Below are positions 17,345-26,150 of a stretch of 64,000 nt of DNA, piece after piece. The position numbers were made by a program, and so were the translations under genes. How positions within the stretch are numbered: position 1 is the stretch's first letter; every line of letters starts with the position of its first letter. The notes under the pieces were generated by a model. That model did not search any database and was not told where the DNA came from. It saw nothing but the letters and a program-made list of their open reading frames with translations. Source of the stretch: Dyadobacter sp. CY323 (lineage in GTDB: Bacteria; Bacteroidota; Bacteroidia; Cytophagales; Spirosomataceae); contig NZ_JAJUXH010000018.1 in the NCBI RefSeq assembly GCF_021390245.1, forward strand, positions 1-64,000, given 5' to 3'.

Positions 17345-17713
17345 TTATTTCTGCGGCCAGAGAACGACTCTCCTTCCTTTTTCTCCCCAAATATCTTCCT
17401 GGTATTGTTTGCTTTCCTCCTGACTGAGAACGCTCATATCGAATCGGGTACCATCGCAATGATACGAAATACATCCAATGCAGGACATGATACTGACATA
17501 ATAATTGATCAGCGTCTCTCCTTTTACGGTAACCGCGACAATTGTGGTATAGGAAGGATCTTTTGTTTTTGCCTCATCCACGAGAGCTTTCAGCCAGTTC
17601 AAATTATTAACGGGATCTTTTACGCCGCAGAGTTCAAGAGACGAGCCGGGGCTTTTATCCTTGCAGGAAAGCATTAATGCGAGAAGCAAAATGAGAGGTA
17701 GCGATTTTTTCAT
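17345..17713 (-). CDS. Small lipoprotein of unknown function
   Basis: The 122-residue protein has a lipoprotein signal (KKSLPLILLLALMLSC, lipobox cysteine 17). The mature part has paired cysteines in SIMSCIGCISYHCDG and one in LELCGVKD, suggesting disulfides or a metal site. No family was recognised with confidence; similar short lipoproteins with a NLNWLKALVDEA segment occur in Bacteroidota. It is transcribed divergently from the thioredoxin-like gene at 17852. Confidence 0.7.
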   Translation of the reverse strand: MKKSLPLILLLALMLSCKDKSPGSSLELCGVKDPVNNLNWLKALVDEAKTKDPSYTTIVAVTVKGETLINYYVSIMSCIGCISYHCDGTRFDMSVLSQEESKQYQEDIWGEKGRRVVLWPQK

Positions 17714-17821
17714 AGTAGTATGGATCAGGAACGTATCAGCCAGAATGACACCGGTTTTATTCCGAAAGTTGGAAGTAAAATTTATTAATAAAATCGAAAC
17801 ATATGGTTACAAAAATTCATC

Positions 17822-17829
17822 TATTTTTG
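17822..17829 (+). promoter_or_regulatory. -7 box (TATTTTTG) before the thioredoxin-like gene
   Basis: An exact TAnnTTTG match lies 22 bases upstream of the ATG at 17852. No clear -33 element was found. Confidence 0.45.
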
Positions 17830-17851
17830 AAGCAATCGACGATACCTGGCT

Positions 17852-19222
17852 ATGAAAACATTATTATCAATCTGCCTTTGCATTTTTTCACTCTGCAGTT
17901 TTGCTCAAATCACTTTTGTGGATAGTAAAACGAGCTGGACGGAGCTTTCAAAAAAAGCAAAAGAGGAAAACAAAATCGTCTTTATACACCTCGAAAACAG
18001 CAAATGCGATCAATGCAATGAGGTTGCTACACAAGGTTTTAGCAGCCCGATCCTGAAAGAAAAATTCGATAAACACTTTGTTTCGGTCCGTTGCAATGTA
18101 GACACGGAAAATGGCGCAGACCTCCAAAAGCGGTTCGAGGTCAACAGTTCTCTCATTTCTTTGTTTATCGATCCGTCGGGTAATATCCTGGCCCGTTACA
18201 ATGGATCGACCAGTTATTCGAAGCTCTACCTGGATCAGGCCGGGCTCGCATTAAGTCGCGTCGGTTCCAAACATGTAAATGAGTACATAAAAGAGTACAA
18301 AGCCGGGGAAAAATCAGCTGCGTTCCTGAAAGAATATCTTGGAAAACTGCGCGAATCACAGCTTTCTCTGGATAATGTGCTGGATGAATACGTGGATGGG
18401 CTACCGGACGATTCTTTAAATAACTTCAACACCATTCGATTTATCTACCAGCAAGGCCCATCGCTGGACAGCAAAGCATACAAACGCATTCGCTCGCTCA
18501 CCAAACCTAGACTCATAGACAGTATGTATCAGTCCGTTCCGTTGGCGGAAGCGATTTCGATCAACAACGGCATTATCAATGCATCCATGAGAAATGCTGT
18601 CATGAAACGAAATGAATCACTGGCGCAGGCGGTCTCAGGTTTCACAATGGGTACCTACGGAGCAGATCGCGCAAAAGGCGTCGTCGAATCGGTAAAGATG
18701 ATGCTCAATTACTATTATGCGGTGAGGGATACGACGAAATACCTGGCCACGGCCTCGGAATTCATTGAAAGAAATTACATGAATGTTTCGATCGATTTTC
18801 TCAAAAAGATAGACAGTCTCGAAGTTGTGAAGATGATGCCGAAAGATCCCATTCCCAAAAATGGCGTTACCGTACGCAGCTTCGGGGTACAGTCACCTTC
18901 CCAGTTCTACCACATTGAACTGAACAACCGCGCGTGGCATTTTTATGAAATGGCTGCCACTAAAACGGATCTAGAGAAAGCATTAAGCTGGTCGAAATTA
19001 GCCATCGATTGGAGCTCTAAGCTAGTTCGGAACGTGAATGACAGTAAAATTAACGGCAACCCGCGCTATAAGGATACATACGCTCATCTTCTGTACAAGC
19101 TGGACCGCCGCGACGAGGCTATCGAATGGCAGACAAAAGCAGTGGAAGAAGAAAAAGCCATGGGCCGAACGTCCGGATCTCTGGAAACCACACTTATTAA
19201 AATGAAGGCGGGAACGCTGTAA
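17852..19222 (+). CDS. Secreted thioredoxin-fold protein
   Basis: This 456-residue protein has a Sec signal (ending SFAQ) and an N-terminal thioredoxin-like domain at residues 20-140. A redox CxxC at C52 and C55 sits in SKCDQCNEVA, and FIDPSGN precedes the strand where the cis-proline loop is expected. The rest is mostly helical and ends in a TPR-like segment (NRAWHFYEMA ... ALSWSKLAIDW ... HLLYKLDRRDEAIEWQ). It is probably a periplasmic thiol protein with a scaffold domain; the partner is unknown. A -7 box lies upstream, and the gene converges on the acyl-CoA dehydrogenase gene 8 bases away. Confidence 0.75.
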   Translation: MKTLLSICLCIFSLCSFAQITFVDSKTSWTELSKKAKEENKIVFIHLENSKCDQCNEVATQGFSSPILKEKFDKHFVSVRCNVDTENGADLQKRFEVNSSLISLFIDPSGNILARYNGSTSYSKLYLDQAGLALSRVGSKHVNEYIKEYKAGEKSAAFLKEYLGKLRESQLSLDNVLDEYVDGLPDDSLNNFNTIRFIYQQGPSLDSKAYKRIRSLTKPRLIDSMYQSVPLAEAISINNGIINASMRNAVMKRNESLAQAVSGFTMGTYGADRAKGVVESVKMMLNYYYAVRDTTKYLATASEFIERNYMNVSIDFLKKIDSLEVVKMMPKDPIPKNGVTVRSFGVQSPSQFYHIELNNRAWHFYEMAATKTDLEKALSWSKLAIDWSSKLVRNVNDSKINGNPRYKDTYAHLLYKLDRRDEAIEWQTKAVEEEKAMGRTSGSLETTLIKMKAGTL

Positions 19223-19230
19223 AAAACGAT

Positions 19231-20589
19231 TTAGACAAATGCGCTTTCACCGGTAATCGCCCGGCCTACGATCAGCGAATTGATTTCCTTTGTTCCCTCG
19301 TACGAGTAAATGGCCTCGGCGTCGGCAACAAACCGGGCAATGTCGTATTCCAGTAAAATCCCATTTCCTCCAAAAAGCTCCCGCGCGTGATCCACAATGG
19401 AGCGCATTCTCAGTGTACAAAAAACCTTGGCTAATGAGGCATGTTCGTCGGTGAGTACGCCGCTATCCTGCAATTGCGACAACCTGTAAACCATCGTTTG
19501 CATGGCAGTAAGGTCGCCCAACATCGTTACCAGTAAATCCTGCACAAGCTGAAAACCGGCGATCGGTCTGCCAAACTGCTTTCTTTCCATGGTGTATTTC
19601 AAAGCGAGTTCATAAGCCCCCCGCCCACAGCCAACTGCCTGCCATGCAACCCCGGCGCGGGTCATGCGCAGCACATTGGCTGTATCTTTAAATGAATTGG
19701 CGTTCTGCAACCTGTCCGATTCTGGTACTATGCAATCTGTGAGTGTGATCAATGCGTTTTGAACGGTTCGCAAAGCCATTTTGTCCTGCATTTTCTCAGC
19801 CTTAAAACCCGGATTTCCTTTTTTCACAATAAATCCTTTTACCTGATTATCAGACAGATCCCTCGCCCAGATAATAGTTATATCCGAGAAAGTCGCATTC
19901 CCGATCCATTTCTTCTGTCCATTGATCACCCATTCATCCCCGATACGTTTGCAGGTCGTCGTAAGTCCACCGGCGGCACCCGATCCAACTTCCGGCTCCG
20001 TGAGACCAAACGCGCCGATGATTTTCATTTTTTGCATAATCGGTAGCCAGTATTGCTTTTGCTCCTCGGAGCCGCACATGTAAATCGACCCCATTGCAAG
20101 TCCGCTGTGAACACCGAAAAACGTTGAAACCGATGAATCGATCCGGGCCATTTCCATTGCTATAAACCCTTCCAGCAAGGCGGAGCGGCCAGCGCAGCCG
20201 TATCCTTTATAAGTAAGTCCGCAAATATCCAGCCTGGCCATAAGCGGGATAATATGCATCGGAAATTGTGCATTGTTCCAATAGTGATTGGCGATCGGTT
20301 TAATTTCCGTCTCCATGAATTCCCGCACCTTCATCTGGATCAGCTTATCTTCCGGAGATAATGTCCCTGTCAATTCGTAAAAGTCCCCATTTACCATCGG
20401 GGGTGCCTTTTTCTTTCCGGAACCTGCCTCCATAAACTTTAACATCTTCCCAAGATCTTCCTCGCTCATTTTGGAGACAACACCCATCATTTTGTTCAAA
20501 TCCACCTTTTTTGAGAGCCTGGCTACTGCATTGATATCGATGGTTTTCAGTAAGGTCCTGATTTGAGTGAAAGATTCAAAAATGCTCAT
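19231..20589 (-). CDS. Acyl-CoA dehydrogenase, glutaryl-CoA dehydrogenase-like
   Basis: This is a flavoenzyme that oxidises an acyl-CoA at the alpha-beta bond. The 452-residue protein contains the FAD/substrate motif FGLTEPEVGSGAAGG and WVINGQKKWIGNA. Near the C-terminus the catalytic glutamate E431 sits in SYEGTKEIN, followed by LIVGRAITG. The YEGT placement and ending resemble glutaryl-CoA dehydrogenase more than medium-chain enzymes. An extra N-terminal stretch of about 65 residues precedes the usual domain. Substrate is not proven, and no lysine-degradation genes are nearby. Confidence 0.87.
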   Translation of the reverse strand: MSIFESFTQIRTLLKTIDINAVARLSKKVDLNKMMGVVSKMSEEDLGKMLKFMEAGSGKKKAPPMVNGDFYELTGTLSPEDKLIQMKVREFMETEIKPIANHYWNNAQFPMHIIPLMARLDICGLTYKGYGCAGRSALLEGFIAMEMARIDSSVSTFFGVHSGLAMGSIYMCGSEEQKQYWLPIMQKMKIIGAFGLTEPEVGSGAAGGLTTTCKRIGDEWVINGQKKWIGNATFSDITIIWARDLSDNQVKGFIVKKGNPGFKAEKMQDKMALRTVQNALITLTDCIVPESDRLQNANSFKDTANVLRMTRAGVAWQAVGCGRGAYELALKYTMERKQFGRPIAGFQLVQDLLVTMLGDLTAMQTMVYRLSQLQDSGVLTDEHASLAKVFCTLRMRSIVDHARELFGGNGILLEYDIARFVADAEAIYSYEGTKEINSLIVGRAITGESAFV

Positions 20590-20754
20590 GATGATGGTTG
20601 CTATGTTATTTCTGATGAAAGATTAACCAAACAAAGGCAGGAAAATGGAAAATCTATCCCGTTTACACACATTCAAATGCATGTAAAAGTGTGGAAATTG
20701 AACGTGATTTCCCTCAGGAACGAGAATTGTTCACTCTTTAAAAACACCATATAT

Positions 20755-20967
20755 ATGAACACAAGCAAACAAAATCAGACGGAAAATATCGAGGGAAACA
20801 CCCCGTCTCCTTCCGGACCGAAAGACAAAACCAGACACCAGGATGATAGTGAAAAACCGTCGAAGGTGGTAAAAAGAGAGGCGATCGAGGAATCTGAGGA
20901 AGAAAATATGACCGGTAAAAAAGGCTATAACGAAACGCCGCCGACCGTTCCGGTGAAAGGGAAGTAA
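20755..20967 (+). CDS. Small hydrophilic protein of unknown function
   Basis: The 70-residue protein is highly charged and has no predicted signal or membrane segment. It is rich in Lys, Glu, Ser, Thr and Pro, for example a KPSKVVKREAIEESEEEN segment, and is probably disordered. The ATG at 20755 is chosen because an upstream in-frame ATG at 20563 would overlap the divergent acyl-CoA dehydrogenase gene and adds an unrelated composition. Small disordered proteins like this occur in related genomes. Whether it is expressed is not certain. Confidence 0.55.
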   Translation: MNTSKQNQTENIEGNTPSPSGPKDKTRHQDDSEKPSKVVKREAIEESEEENMTGKKGYNETPPTVPVKGK

Positions 20968-20970
20968 ATA

Positions 20971-21026
20971 AGACTTGCCAGGTTTTGGGAGATTAGACTT
21001 ACCAGGTTTTGAAACCTGGTAAGTCT
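20971..21026. repeat. Hairpin repeat with agacttaccaggttt arms
   Basis: A perfect 15-base inverted repeat lies at 20995-21009 and 21012-21026 around a 2-base loop, preceded by a partial copy (agacttgccaggtttt) at 20971. The words match the iolC-iolA element at 1274-1336. It sits 2 bases beyond the GH9 stop codon and may also end its transcript. Confidence 0.8.
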
Positions 21027-21028
21027 CT

Positions 21029-22792
21029 CTACCGCAACAAATTTTCAATCGCCGCAGCCAGATAGACCATAGGGGCGTTCCAGTTGATGGCTATTTCGTT
21101 GGAAGCGTACGAGCAATCGTCGTCAGTGAACGACTCGTCGGCGAATTTGCTGGTGTATGTAGTGCATTTATCCTGTTGCCCGGGATTAGGTCCGCCAGAT
21201 AAAAGGCCGGGAATGGGATCGGCAATTTCATCAGCGATCGAAAGCCTATGGTGCGGATGCATCACTCTTTTTGACCCAAAACCTGTTAAAAAACAGAATC
21301 CAGTTGCATTTCTTCCAAGCAGATAATCCAGGTTTCCAAGTGCCGCCTGCATGTAAGCCTGATTCTTTTTGATGCTATATGCATAAATGAGCGCAATTCC
21401 CTGGTTAGCTGCCACCGAGCTGCTGCCCCAGGCATAATCCTTCGCGTTTTTACCCATTACGGTATGATAAGGCTGTTTTGGCAGGTCGACAAGCAGGTCA
21501 TCCGCGAATTTTACCACGCTTGCTTTTAGCGGATCCGCGATATTACTCGCTAATTTTAACTCGTCACTAAACCGGATCAATGTATAATAGCCCAACGCCC
21601 TCACCTGGCTCCAAGTTGGTAGCGGCATCGGCTTATCAGTTTCCAGCGCAATTCCGTTCAAATAATCCGCTTTTCTTGTCAATGCATACATTTCAGCAGC
21701 AGCCCAAACCCATTCATCGGCAGCACTTCTATCGCCATATGCGCCCGTTACAATGTCCGGGTCAAACTTTTTATTCAATTCGTCCTGGTTATAAAAGATC
21801 GTTGGATTCTTCTTCGCCCACTCCCAACCCTTTACCGCCGCCGTTACGCATGAGTCGGCCAGACCAGGGAATTTGTTTTCAAAACCCTTCAAAATCCGGC
21901 CCGCCTGTGCGGTAACTGCGACAAAATCCAGGGTTGCGATCGTATTTTTCTGCACGACATAACGCGGGTTCTTGGCAGCATCGGGCATGATCATTCCGTC
22001 AAACCTGGGATTTGTCAGCTTGTGATAAACACCACCGTCACTCGGATCCTGCATCGTGAGCATCCAGCGTAAGTTATAGATTACCTCATCCAAAAGGTCG
22101 GGAACACCATTGTTACTTTCCGGAATGTCGACATTGAAATCCTCAAAATATGCTGGAAAATCTTCATACAAAGAAAGCAGCGTACCCATCGTAATTCCGG
22201 AATTTACGATGTACTTGTTGTAATCACCGGCGTCGTACCAGCCTTTTGGCGAATTAATTACCGCATTCTCGGCACGACCTTCGGATACGGCAGAAGCGTG
22301 AATGAGCACTTTATTGTCAGGATGTCCCGCTGGCCTGGCCCATTTACCTGCAAATTTTTCGGGAATGTCAATGGAAACGCGTTGATAGTAAAATCCCTTC
22401 AATGCCGCTCCTGCTACCTCGCGGTGCACCTTTTCCTTTATTTCAAAAGGATAGGATTTGCCAAGTCCGGGAACCTCCACCACATACTTACCTGGTTTCG
22501 TGATTTTTGTAAAATCCGCTAGCCGGCTTATTTTTCCGGAATGCTGGCTCGTTCTCGGCTCACTGAGCTGTCCTTTCAGAACACTTTTACCAGAGCCTAC
22601 GGCCTTTATTTCAAATGCCAAATGTTTTTCCCCGACGACGACAGCTAATTTTTGAGCTTTCGGGTAAAAACCGATTTGATTAAGACGAATATCGGTAGAG
22701 ACATTTTGGCCAAAAGAATTTGTCGCAAAAGCTGCAATCAGGATATGAAGTGGAATTGCTAAAAAGGATCTGAAAATTGACTTCATGCACAT
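21029..22792 (-). CDS. Glycoside hydrolase family 9 enzyme (endoglucanase-type)
   Basis: This is a predicted secreted or periplasmic beta-glucanase. The 587-residue protein has a Sec signal (ending NSFGQ), an Ig-like CelD_N domain (residues about 30-115, LNQIGFYP) and a GH9 alpha/alpha barrel. The base dyad D187/D190 lies in GWYDAGDYNKY, and the acid E566 lies in SNEIAINWNAP. Other family segments include NNGVPDLLDE and LLGRNATGFCF. No T9SS domain is present, unlike the GH9 at 36178. A start two codons downstream at 22786 is equally plausible. Cellulose, mixed-linkage glucan or xyloglucan fragments are possible substrates. Confidence 0.9.
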   Translation of the reverse strand: MCMKSIFRSFLAIPLHILIAAFATNSFGQNVSTDIRLNQIGFYPKAQKLAVVVGEKHLAFEIKAVGSGKSVLKGQLSEPRTSQHSGKISRLADFTKITKPGKYVVEVPGLGKSYPFEIKEKVHREVAGAALKGFYYQRVSIDIPEKFAGKWARPAGHPDNKVLIHASAVSEGRAENAVINSPKGWYDAGDYNKYIVNSGITMGTLLSLYEDFPAYFEDFNVDIPESNNGVPDLLDEVIYNLRWMLTMQDPSDGGVYHKLTNPRFDGMIMPDAAKNPRYVVQKNTIATLDFVAVTAQAGRILKGFENKFPGLADSCVTAAVKGWEWAKKNPTIFYNQDELNKKFDPDIVTGAYGDRSAADEWVWAAAEMYALTRKADYLNGIALETDKPMPLPTWSQVRALGYYTLIRFSDELKLASNIADPLKASVVKFADDLLVDLPKQPYHTVMGKNAKDYAWGSSSVAANQGIALIYAYSIKKNQAYMQAALGNLDYLLGRNATGFCFLTGFGSKRVMHPHHRLSIADEIADPIPGLLSGGPNPGQQDKCTTYTSKFADESFTDDDCSYASNEIAINWNAPMVYLAAAIENLLR

Positions 22793-22830
22793 GGAAAAGT
22801 GGATGCTGGATTAGCGTTTAACTGAAAATA

Positions 22831-22920
22831 AGTCGGCTTTGGGCAGTCGGCTTTCGGCGGTCAGCGGTCGATCGCATTTTTGACAGCAGAACCGTTTGCC
22901 GAAAGCCGATCGCCGAAGTC
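22831..22920. repeat. 7-nt-word inverted element (gtcggct / gccgaaa)
   Basis: The left arm at 22831-22873 uses 7-nt units such as gtcggct, ttgggca, gtcggct and ttcggcg. The right arm at 22897-22920 uses inverse units ending in gccg. It ends 2 bases from the stop of the Dabb gene. The words are unrelated to those in the iol cluster, but period and layout are alike. Confidence 0.7.
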
Positions 22921-22922
22921 TT

Positions 22923-23336
22923 CTATGCTACTTTCTTCGGCCCCACCGAATCATAAACAATCACCTTCTCCCACAAATGTGAGTATTCCTTGATGAAATC
23001 GAGGTGGATCGGGTGTGTCTGATAAATCTCTTCTTCTATAATATTTTTAAAAAAGCACATCCAGGAAAACGTGTAGTCCCGAACAATCACCGAACGGTTT
23101 GTCTCAGCGGGCTTACCGATGTGAACGTACTGGATCGTGGGAACTTTTGCCAGCTTGTGCAACCCCTCGAGTAACTTGGCTTCCTCCTGGGCGTTATTTG
23201 GATTTTTAAGGTAGAAATAAACGTGATGGATGAATAGCTCCTTTGTTTTTTCCGGTTCGGCGGCGAGGGGCGAAACTGCGGCAATAGTCGCCAGACCTGC
23301 ATTTTGTAAAAACTTGCGTCTTGATTTGTCTTTCAT
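22923..23336 (-). CDS. Dabb (stress-responsive alpha/beta-barrel) protein with Tat signal
   Basis: The 137-residue protein begins with a twin-arginine type signal (KSRRKFLQNAGLATIAAV). A Dabb dimeric alpha/beta ferredoxin-like domain follows, opening IHHVYFYLK and containing YVHIGKPAETNR and YSHLWEKVIVYD near its end. Dabb proteins are small dimers of varied or unknown function. Export through Tat suggests a periplasmic or lipid-anchored folded protein, which is inference. It lies alone between the GH9 and DUF1697 genes. Confidence 0.8.
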   Translation of the reverse strand: MKDKSRRKFLQNAGLATIAAVSPLAAEPEKTKELFIHHVYFYLKNPNNAQEEAKLLEGLHKLAKVPTIQYVHIGKPAETNRSVIVRDYTFSWMCFFKNIIEEEIYQTHPIHLDFIKEYSHLWEKVIVYDSVGPKKVA

Positions 23337-23420
23337 GATTAGGTAAAGATATCCTATCCGAGATGATGAGTAATATGATTAAATGTCAAGAATACAATTT
23401 CTTCGCCCATTATCAAAGTT

Positions 23421-23984
23421 TCAGGCATTTTTAGCGACTTCTTCACCCAACCTTACAAGCTCTGTGACTGTTTTCCAATTTCGGGTCGTCGCCTTCTGTT
23501 TAAGTTTATTTTCAAAAAAATTATTGTTCAGTTTCGTTTTCCCATAGCCATCCGGACAAAACAAGTAGATCGCGTTTCCGGAAAAAATGAATTCGTCGGG
23601 TAAATATTTCTCTGTTTCGATCTTACTTACTTTTTCCAGGTCAGGACTATCAGAAAGAAAGGTCACGTGCAAATTGGCATTTTCCTCATTTCGGGATTTC
23701 AGAAAAGGATTATGTTCAAAAACCTTTCTGACTGTTTCCAAATCGAGAACGATAACAGGTACCGTCATTTTAAGCTGATCATTCAATTCCTTTTCGATCA
23801 ATCTGGCGAGCTTTTCGGTTTCGGATGCTTTGTAATTAAAAATCACATTACCGCTCTGGATATACGTTTTAACGTCTTCAAAGCCGGCATCTCCCAACAG
23901 CTTCTGTAAAACCGGCATTTTGAGCATATTGCTCCCACTGACATTGATACCCCGTAAAATTGCTATGTAAGTTTCCCTTGCCAT
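23421..23984 (-). CDS. DUF1697 domain-containing protein
   Basis: The 187-residue protein matches the DUF1697 pattern: YIAILRGINVSGSN at the start, then YIQSGNVIFN, a central VIVLDLETVRKVFEHNPF and a late GNAIYLFCPDGYGKTKL. The family is widespread in bacteria as a single cytoplasmic domain without an assigned reaction. No signal or membrane segment is seen. It is divergent from the cupin pseudogene that begins about 30 bases away. Confidence 0.88.
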   Translation of the reverse strand: MARETYIAILRGINVSGSNMLKMPVLQKLLGDAGFEDVKTYIQSGNVIFNYKASETEKLARLIEKELNDQLKMTVPVIVLDLETVRKVFEHNPFLKSRNEENANLHVTFLSDSPDLEKVSKIETEKYLPDEFIFSGNAIYLFCPDGYGKTKLNNNFFENKLKQKATTRNWKTVTELVRLGEEVAKNA

Positions 23985-24013
23985 TTCGATAGGAATGATT
24001 AACCATTCACTTT

Positions 24014-24280
24014 ATGAATAAACTAAATTATCTGGAATGTCACATCACAACTTTAAATAGCGGTGAAGCGTCACACCCACCTCATAAACATCCGGAAGAA
24101 GAAATACTGATTATAAAAGAAGGAAAGGAATTGTGGAAGCCTTGGTAAACGGCCAAATGAAAATCGTAAGTGCCGGCTCGGTGATTTGTCAGGCTTCCAA
24201 TCATATGCAATGAAAATACGGGAAATACTCCGGCGACTTACTATGTATTCAGCTGGCATTCGCCGGGACAAAGAACTAAT
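24014..24280 (+). pseudogene. Frameshifted cupin-domain gene
   Basis: Cupin-like sequence is spread over three frames. Frame one, from ATG 24014, has SHPPHKHPEEEILIIKEGK, the metal-binding first cupin motif, then stops at 24146. Frame two resumes near 24127 with VEALVNGQMKIVSAGS and QASNHMQ, and stops at 24211. Frame three continues from about 24209 with NTGNTPATYYVFSWHSPGQ. Together these make one cupin barrel of about 90 residues, so two frameshifts have broken the gene. Sequencing error is the alternative, but two events so close make decay likelier. Confidence 0.75.
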
Positions 24281-24458
24281 GAAGGTTATTTTGCTGAGAG
24301 TTTCGTTTTAATAACTCAGCAGGAATGGGGTACCTTTCAAGAATTGATTTCATTTTTTCCATCTTTCTTGAAAAAAATGCGTCAATTTTTTCTTCTTTGG
24401 TTTGGTCAATATCCGAAGACACTTTGATCGACTGTCCCTTTAATGCTCTTGTTCGCAT
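24276..24458 (-). CDS. Small protein downstream of a DUF6934 gene
   Basis: The 60-residue protein is hydrophilic and helical, with KVSSDIDQTKEEKIDAFF and MKSILERYPIPAELL segments. It starts 33 bases after the stop of the DUF6934 gene on the same strand and probably forms a two-gene unit with it. No family was recognised. The pairing of a short charged protein with a single-domain partner is reminiscent of small accessory modules, but no toxin or antitoxin function can be claimed. Confidence 0.55.
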   Translation of the reverse strand: MRTRALKGQSIKVSSDIDQTKEEKIDAFFSRKMEKMKSILERYPIPAELLKRNSQQNNLH

Positions 24459-24491
24459 ATCATTTGGTTTATTAATGTTTGAAAATACAGA

Positions 24492-24974
24492 TTATTTCAG
24501 ATACATCAAAAAGGCATCATACCTTCCGCCCATTTGAAACTCAATCCATTCTCCTTCCCAATCTGGATATTCGCCAATAAAATTCTGTCCTAAATCACGA
24601 TCCGCTTTTAAGCCAAAAATATGATAACGATTAAGAAGGTATTCAAGATTTTGGCCGATACCCATTTGATATTTTCTTGTTCTGGCTGCTGAACTTCCCG
24701 TTGCGAAGATGTATGCTTTTGGATTATCCTGTAAAAAATCAAAAACGGTATATGCAACAGTTGCTAGAATTTGGTTCATGTCGCCATTTCTTATTTGAAT
24801 TAGGTCGTCCATCTGCTCGGCATTGGCGTCCCAAACTCCAAATCCCAAGTTATAAGAATCACCTCCCATGAAAGTGAAGATGACCCAGATTTCAATTTTA
24901 CCTTGACCTCCCGCGCTAAAAAATTTGTACTTAGTACGGTTCAATTGAACTACGTCATACCTCTTTATATCCAT
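24492..24974 (-). CDS. DUF6934-like protein
   Basis: The 160-residue protein resembles a family common in Bacteroidota. It opens with a KYKFFSAGGQGKIEIWVIFTF strand region. YNLGFGVWDANAEQMDD and GDMNQILATVAYTVFDFL follow, and the signature YIFATGSSAARTRKYQMGI lies in the second half. It ends in a beta strand with RYDAFLMYL. It is cytoplasmic with no catalytic motif that can be named. It precedes a 60-residue gene on the same strand. The family label is from memory of the pattern. Confidence 0.7.
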   Translation of the reverse strand: MDIKRYDVVQLNRTKYKFFSAGGQGKIEIWVIFTFMGGDSYNLGFGVWDANAEQMDDLIQIRNGDMNQILATVAYTVFDFLQDNPKAYIFATGSSAARTRKYQMGIGQNLEYLLNRYHIFGLKADRDLGQNFIGEYPDWEGEWIEFQMGGRYDAFLMYLK

Positions 24975-25013
24975 TTGTTAAAGCGTGCGTTTCGGCAAGC
25001 CTCAATATAAAAA

Positions 25014-25043
25014 AATAGCCCCGGCGAGGCCGGGGCTATTTAA
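25014..25043 (-). terminator. Terminator after the DUF6807 gene
   Basis: The arms aatagccccggc (25014-25025) and gccggggctatt (25029-25040) are perfect complements with a 3-base loop. On the - strand the hairpin is followed by seven T residues. It lies about 20 bases beyond the stop at 25063. Confidence 0.9.
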
Positions 25044-25062
25044 CTAATGGTTTTTCTATTTA

Positions 25063-26112
25063 TTAATAGTTCGTCTTCGCGTAGGCGGCTGCCATTTCGT
25101 TTAATGCAGCGTCTTTCAAATGCTCGGACGCGATCACCATACGGTACCGGAATGTGGTGGATTCACCTTTTTTCAATTTGAAATTCAGTGTTTCTTTCCC
25201 GTCACTTAACGCTTTCATTCCCAGCGGGTTCACAGCAAATAAGCCGTAACCTCTTGCATGCCAATAAGCAGGATAACCTACATTTTTAGGATGGTCTATA
25301 ATCGCCACACTGATATTTTCATCCTTCATTTTGCCAGTCAGGTTGCACCAGATAGCCCGTTTTCCCCAAACAGCCTCACCTTCGATGCCGTTGCTGTTTC
25401 GATAATTTCCGGAGATTCCTTCATTGTTCATTACCGGTACTTTCGTTGCGATGCCAGCGGCATCTGTGAAAATTTCCGGTTTGTTTGAAGGAAGTTCCAG
25501 CTCGCGAGCCACCCGTATTGCATACATCCCATCTTTTATATCAGGCATTGCCACCTCCTCCAATACGGCCGTCAAAGTTGTGGAACGATCGATAATGCGC
25601 GTATCGCCTTTACCACTGAAAACATACGTGGTCGTTTCTTTCAGGGTCAGCGTCCCGCTTTTGTCCACCCAGTCGGCAGTTACTTTCAGCTCTCCTCTTT
25701 CTTTTCCACTTTTTACGGAAGTAATGCCGGTATGGATGATCGTCCCATATGCGCGTTTCGCATGATCCACTGCATCTGAATTGTTCCAGTAGTCGTTTCC
25801 ATTGACGTCCTCATAATTCAGCCAGATACCCACGTGGTGCGGATGGTCGACGCGCTCGCCCGGACGCGGATCCAATGGCCAGCCCCGGGTAATCACCGTT
25901 CCCCGACCGGTTTGAATGGGGTACAGTACTGCCTTTTTCAAAACCTTTTCACCGGGATAGAAGTAAGATGTAAATGGTTTGCCATCAATTTTGACTTCAA
26001 CCTTACTTTCCTTGTCATTCCTGACCAGATCAACTTTCTGCGCATGCACGATCGTCGCCATCGCTGCCAGCGAAAGTGTTGCAATTATTTTATTGGTATT
26101 TTTAAAATTCAC
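25063..26112 (-). CDS. DUF6807/PmoA-like secreted protein
   Basis: The 349-residue protein has a Sec signal (ending IVHAQ) and a beta-rich domain with the pattern DHPHHVGIWLNYEDVNGNDYWNN, split as DHPHHVGIW then DFWNN-like in family members annotated as PmoA or DUF6807. That label derives from similarity, not a proven methane oxidation role. Members often sit in carbohydrate loci next to Gfo/Idh proteins, as here. The His cluster may bind metal or sugar. It ends the - strand run that begins at susC. The reaction is unknown. Confidence 0.82.
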   Translation of the reverse strand: MNFKNTNKIIATLSLAAMATIVHAQKVDLVRNDKESKVEVKIDGKPFTSYFYPGEKVLKKAVLYPIQTGRGTVITRGWPLDPRPGERVDHPHHVGIWLNYEDVNGNDYWNNSDAVDHAKRAYGTIIHTGITSVKSGKERGELKVTADWVDKSGTLTLKETTTYVFSGKGDTRIIDRSTTLTAVLEEVAMPDIKDGMYAIRVARELELPSNKPEIFTDAAGIATKVPVMNNEGISGNYRNSNGIEGEAVWGKRAIWCNLTGKMKDENISVAIIDHPKNVGYPAYWHARGYGLFAVNPLGMKALSDGKETLNFKLKKGESTTFRYRMVIASEHLKDAALNEMAAAYAKTNY

Positions 26113-26150
26113 GTCAGTCCGTCAGTTTATAAATCTTTGAATTTTAAACA

